From assembly GCA_937899715.1 (NCBI GenBank), contig CALCNX010000021.1, forward strand, positions 1 to 9,300: a DNA stretch of 9,300 bases. The letters run 5' to 3'. Both the position numbers and the translations under genes were made by a program. This DNA is from an uncultured bacterium (GTDB lineage: Bacteria; Bacteroidota; Ignavibacteria; Kapaibacteriales; UBA4661). Under the pieces are notes generated by a model. The model saw nothing but the letters and a program-made list of their open reading frames with translations. It made no database searches and was not told the DNA's origin. Below, in pieces: positions 5,992 to 9,300 of this stretch (the stretch's first letter is position 1; every line of letters begins with the position of its first letter).

Positions 5992-8900
5992 ATGAACTCC
6001 CTACATTCATGCCCCGCACAATACTCCCGCATCATTGCGTCATTACCTTTGGCATTTTTCACCGTGATTTGCTGCTGCTTCCTTTCCACCCCGCCATCGG
6101 CATACGCACAAGCATTGCAACTCACCGGCATAGACGGTTCTCATTTCCCCCTAATGACGGGACAGCTCTATGCTCTTGACGAGCGTGGTCGTCAAATAAA
6201 CAACCTTACGCCCGATATGTTGACCATTACCGAAAGTGGAATCCCTCGCAAAATTCGGCGGATTACCTGTACGCCTCCTTCGGGCAAAATTCCGGCGCTT
6301 TCTGCTGTTTTGACGATAGACGTATCCGGCTCAATGGTTGGAGACGGCATACAGCTTGCCTCACAAGCAGCTGAAGCATTTGTTCGCGGGCTGCCGCTCA
6401 ATTCAGAGTGTGCCGTCACGACATTTAATCAACAGAATACCCTTCTGACGGACTTCACAGCACAGAAAAGCAAACTTTACGACGCACTTGGTCAACTCAA
6501 AGCCGATGGTGGAACGGATTATGACCAAGGCTTATTGGCAGAACCCGCAGGTGCGCTCGAAATTGCGAAAGATGGCGTAAATAAGCGCGTCATTGTCTTT
6601 TTGACCGATGGTCAATGTGGTGCAAACGTTGAAGCGATTGTCAATACTGCTCGTGAGCACAACGCCAGTATTTACTGCGTTGTCGTGGGCTTGTCGGCGC
6701 CGGAAGTGCTCAAGGAAATTGCCCGTCAAAGCGGAGGTGAATGTTACGACAATATCACCACTCCTGAGCGGGCAAGCAATATTTACTTGATGATTTTGCA
6801 ACGAGCACAATCTTTGAAGCCGTGCGAAATCGAGTGGGAAAGCGGTCCGTCGTGCGAGTCCAATCGAAAAGTTGTACTTCAGATGAAGGAACCCGCTATG
6901 CAAGACAATATGGTGTATAAATCCCCAACCGATGCACTTATACAACTTTCCATGAAGCCCTCTGCCACCGTCTTTCGCACACCCGAAATTGGTAAACGGC
7001 AAGAGGCTTCGGTTGTCATTTCCGCCCGCAATGCAAAAATTTCTGTTTCGGATATTTTTATCGGCGACACCACGCAATTTTCCATATCGCCCAAGGCGTT
7101 CACGATTGATTCGGGGAAATCACAAACAGTGAGAATCACGTACACCCCAAACAATACGGATTTTACCTTTTGCCAGTTCACGCCACAGTCCGATGTATGC
7201 CGCTCTACGTCGTTCTACGCTGCCACCAATCCTCCAAACGGTGAAGTGACCAAAACAACGCTCAAAGTCGTTTCTCCCAATGGCGGAGAAATGTTTCTTT
7301 CGGGAACCGATACGACGATAACGTGGCTGGGTTTGCTGCCGCAAGACCGCGTGATTCTTGAGTACAGCCTTGATAGTGGTGAGACGTGGAGGCGCACGGG
7401 AAGAATTGGGAAAAACTTTTCTGCTGCATGGAAAGTCCCCAAAGTATCAAGTGGGAAAGCGCTTGTGCGCGTTGTTCAAACGCCGCGATGGGCAAAACCC
7501 AAGATTGTAGAAGGTCATTCTGCTGCCATTTTTCGCTCCTTTTGGCGGTCGGGAGGAACGATGTTGACCGTTGGACAAGATAACACGATTCGGCTTTGGG
7601 ACACAGCGCAGGGCATAGAAACTCAGCGTTGGTATGTTCACCAAAACCTCATCACCGCTGCCGTGTGGAGTCCTGATAATACGCGCTTACTGACATCTTC
7701 GCTTGATAGCAGCCTGTGCCTCTGGACGCAAAGTGCGGATACCAATCTTGCCCCGTGGAAACGCTTACGTCAGCCCATTACGTCTGCTGCTTGGAGTCCT
7801 GATGGTTCAACTATTGCGGCTGGGTGTGCCGATGGTTCCTTTGCGCTCTTGCAAGCGGCAAGCGGGAAGCAAGTGCTCACCGTCAAAGCACACAAAGGAG
7901 ACATAACGTGTATTGCGTGGAATCCCGATGGAAAGACTATTGCAACCGGTTCGGCAGATAAAATCGTCTATGTTTGGGATGCTACGTCTGGAAAGCGAGT
8001 TGCAAAACTTGACCGCCATAGCGATACGGTTCTTGTTGCGTTGTGGCATCCGAACAATAACGAACTATTCACATCCTCGGCAGGCAAAGACAACAATGCG
8101 ATTCTCTGGGACGTAGCAAAGGAAAAACCTAAGTATATTCTTGGCGAAAGCCCTATCACCGGAACGTGGCGCGGTCATACTGCTGCCGTCCGTCATGCTC
8201 TGTGGCTGTACGACAGCGTTTATGTCGTCACAGGAAGCGACGATGGTGTTCTTGGGCGGTGGTGCATTTCTCCTTCGGAGACGAACGACAGTAATGTAAT
8301 GAGGCACACACTATTTCGGGATGGTAGTATTGACTCCTACGAACCGACGATGAGAATTTGGGTCAAACGCACACAGCAACAAAAAACATTCTTGCGAATG
8401 ACCGATTCGCTTGTGCATGGAGCAGCTATTTCCGCTTTAGCATGGGATGGAAAACGAAAGCGTCTTTTTAGTGGCGGCGAAGATAACTCCATATCAATTT
8501 GGGCAAATAGCTCCTATTCTGACGAACTCTTTGAGGAACGCGAACGAAAGCACCGCGAAGCAAAGATACGCGCAGCCCAAAGCGAGGATATGGAGGCAAA
8601 AAAACTTCTAAAAGCGCTTAATAAACTGCCTTTTGAAGCTCTTGAATTATCTTCCGTCATTAGCACAATTCCTGCGCTCATATCGGACATAACAATGAGT
8701 CCCGATAACAAGTATATCCTTGCAGCCAGCAAGAGCAGCAACGCATATTTTCTGAGAGCTTCGTCAATTCGCGGGCAGCGCGATACTTCGGACAATGTGT
8801 TCAACATCATCAAACCTGCCCTTGCTTCTAGCGGGATATTCAAAGCCTATACGCGAAGCACCATCGCAACCGGTGTGGCATCCCTTGTTTTTCCAGAAAC

Positions 8901-9300
8901 GCCCGTTGGGAAACGCCGTGATTCGGTCTTTGTGGCGCTTTTCACCAATACTACTCCCTACCCAATTACGATTCAAGACATTCGCCTAACAAATAAAGCG
9001 GATTTTGAGATAGTCTCCGGTATTCCGCCCTATACATTGCGCCCCAATTCCGCCCAATCCCTAGAACTGCGCTTCCGTCCTGCGACGGCAGGAACACGAA
9101 AAACCAAACTCATTGCTATTACCTCCAGTGATACGCTTGAGACAATTATCCAAGGTAAAGGCATCGTACCGGCACTTGCCATGAGTGTACCGTTTGTTGA
9201 TATGAGTTCGGTAAGCGTCGGGAGATCGCGAGATACGATAGTTACAACGGCAATAAAAAACGTCAGTTCCACAGCAGTTCGGATACATGATGTTTTGCAA
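5992..9300 (+). CDS. Exported VWA / WD40-propeller / ASH protein, 3' end outside window
   Basis: The frame is open from the ATG at 5992 to the last base (1103 codons, no stop). An in-frame TAG at 5974-5976 leaves this as the first ATG. No Shine-Dalgarno is visible. The signal peptide (about 1-39) has a hydrophobic core FFTVICCCF and the cleavage site SAYA before Q40. The VWA domain (about 104-272) has a complete MIDAS: D110/S112/S114, T175 in GGTDYDQG and D206 in LTDG. PCEIEWES (C278, C288) follows, then a beta-sandwich (about 315-415) and a 'PNGGE' sandwich (424-497, with ITWLG and YSLDSGETW). Seven WD40 repeats (about 508-841) include NTIRLWD, KIVYVWD, NAILWDV and NSISIWA. A highly charged helical segment (842-880, ELFEERERKHREAKIRAA) comes next, then an eighth blade-like stretch (898-925). 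ASH/choice-of-anchor-D-like domains lie at about 960-1060 and from 1065, each with VG..RD[ST][VI]. The first gene is 75 bp upstream on the same strand with no clear terminator between. By analogy the missing end may hold a barrel region. Function is unknown beyond predicted exported binding scaffold. Confidence 0.9.
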   Translation, partial: MNSLHSCPAQYSRIIASLPLAFFTVICCCFLSTPPSAYAQALQLTGIDGSHFPLMTGQLYALDERGRQINNLTPDMLTITESGIPRKIRRITCTPPSGKIPALSAVLTIDVSGSMVGDGIQLASQAAEAFVRGLPLNSECAVTTFNQQNTLLTDFTAQKSKLYDALGQLKADGGTDYDQGLLAEPAGALEIAKDGVNKRVIVFLTDGQCGANVEAIVNTAREHNASIYCVVVGLSAPEVLKEIARQSGGECYDNITTPERASNIYLMILQRAQSLKPCEIEWESGPSCESNRKVVLQMKEPAMQDNMVYKSPTDALIQLSMKPSATVFRTPEIGKRQEASVVISARNAKISVSDIFIGDTTQFSISPKAFTIDSGKSQTVRITYTPNNTDFTFCQFTPQSDVCRSTSFYAATNPPNGEVTKTTLKVVSPNGGEMFLSGTDTTITWLGLLPQDRVILEYSLDSGETWRRTGRIGKNFSAAWKVPKVSSGKALVRVVQTPRWAKPKIVEGHSAAIFRSFWRSGGTMLTVGQDNTIRLWDTAQGIETQRWYVHQNLITAAVWSPDNTRLLTSSLDSSLCLWTQSADTNLAPWKRLRQPITSAAWSPDGSTIAAGCADGSFALLQAASGKQVLTVKAHKGDITCIAWNPDGKTIATGSADKIVYVWDATSGKRVAKLDRHSDTVLVALWHPNNNELFTSSAGKDNNAILWDVAKEKPKYILGESPITGTWRGHTAAVRHALWLYDSVYVVTGSDDGVLGRWCISPSETNDSNVMRHTLFRDGSIDSYEPTMRIWVKRTQQQKTFLRMTDSLVHGAAISALAWDGKRKRLFSGGEDNSISIWANSSYSDELFEERERKHREAKIRAAQSEDMEAKKLLKALNKLPFEALELSSVISTIPALISDITMSPDNKYILAASKSSNAYFLRASSIRGQRDTSDNVFNIIKPALASSGIFKAYTRSTIATGVASLVFPETPVGKRRDSVFVALFTNTTPYPITIQDIRLTNKADFEIVSGIPPYTLRPNSAQSLELRFRPATAGTRKTKLIAITSSDTLETIIQGKGIVPALAMSVPFVDMSSVSVGRSRDTIVTTAIKNVSSTAVRIHDVLQ

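Noticed and set aside
6064..6096. Lipoprotein signal from the Cys cluster (VICCCF) in the second protein's signal peptide
   Set aside because: The residue before the first Cys is Ile and those before the others are Cys, so no [L/V/I][A/S/T][G/A]C lipobox exists. A standard signal peptidase I site (AYA|Q) follows.
6532..7077. Long minus-strand open frame (181 codons) opposite the second VWA gene, with similar ones at 2331-2864 and 3655-4065
   Set aside because: They lie antisense to strongly supported coding sequence, have no recognisable domains and have low-complexity, codon-mirrored composition. The plus-strand proteins have clear, continuous domains across the same bases.

Overview
The window comes from a moderate-GC bacterium, most likely of the FCB group (Bacteroidota / Chlorobiota / Ignavibacteria / Kapabacteria-like). 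This is inferred from three things. Two very large exported proteins combine VWA, 'PNGGE' beta-sandwich, beta-propeller and ASH/choice-of-anchor-D modules. Both signal peptides are predicted to be cleaved just before Gln, as is usual in Bacteroidota. The three longer genes lack a clear Shine-Dalgarno sequence. No genus can be named from the sequence alone.

Layout: positions 1-82 (minus strand) hold the first 27 codons of a gene that leaves the window to the left. They resemble the start of a COG3541/RlaP-type nucleotidyltransferase and are preceded by a strong Shine-Dalgarno. Positions 143-1324 (minus) encode a complete AAA_14/DUF4143 ATPase of 393 residues. Positions 1325-1674 are a divergent intergenic region holding a perfect 13-bp inverted repeat next to the ATPase start, plus further potential hairpins in the probable leader of the rightward gene. 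Positions 1675-5916 (plus) encode a 1413-residue exported protein: VWA, two beta-sandwich regions, a degenerate propeller, two ASH-like domains and a C-terminal outer-membrane-barrel-like region. After a 75-bp gap, positions 5992-9300 (plus) encode at least 1103 residues of a paralogue with the same order of modules but a canonical seven-repeat WD40 propeller. It is still open at the right edge.

The two large genes look like a tandem duplication and are probably co-transcribed. Their products are expected to be envelope or surface proteins combining a metal-dependent binding domain (complete MIDAS) with a propeller binding platform. Their ligand and cellular role cannot be read from the sequence. 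The leftward genes are cytoplasmic and show no evident functional link to the rightward pair. I see no RNA genes, CRISPR array, insertion sequence or prophage genes.
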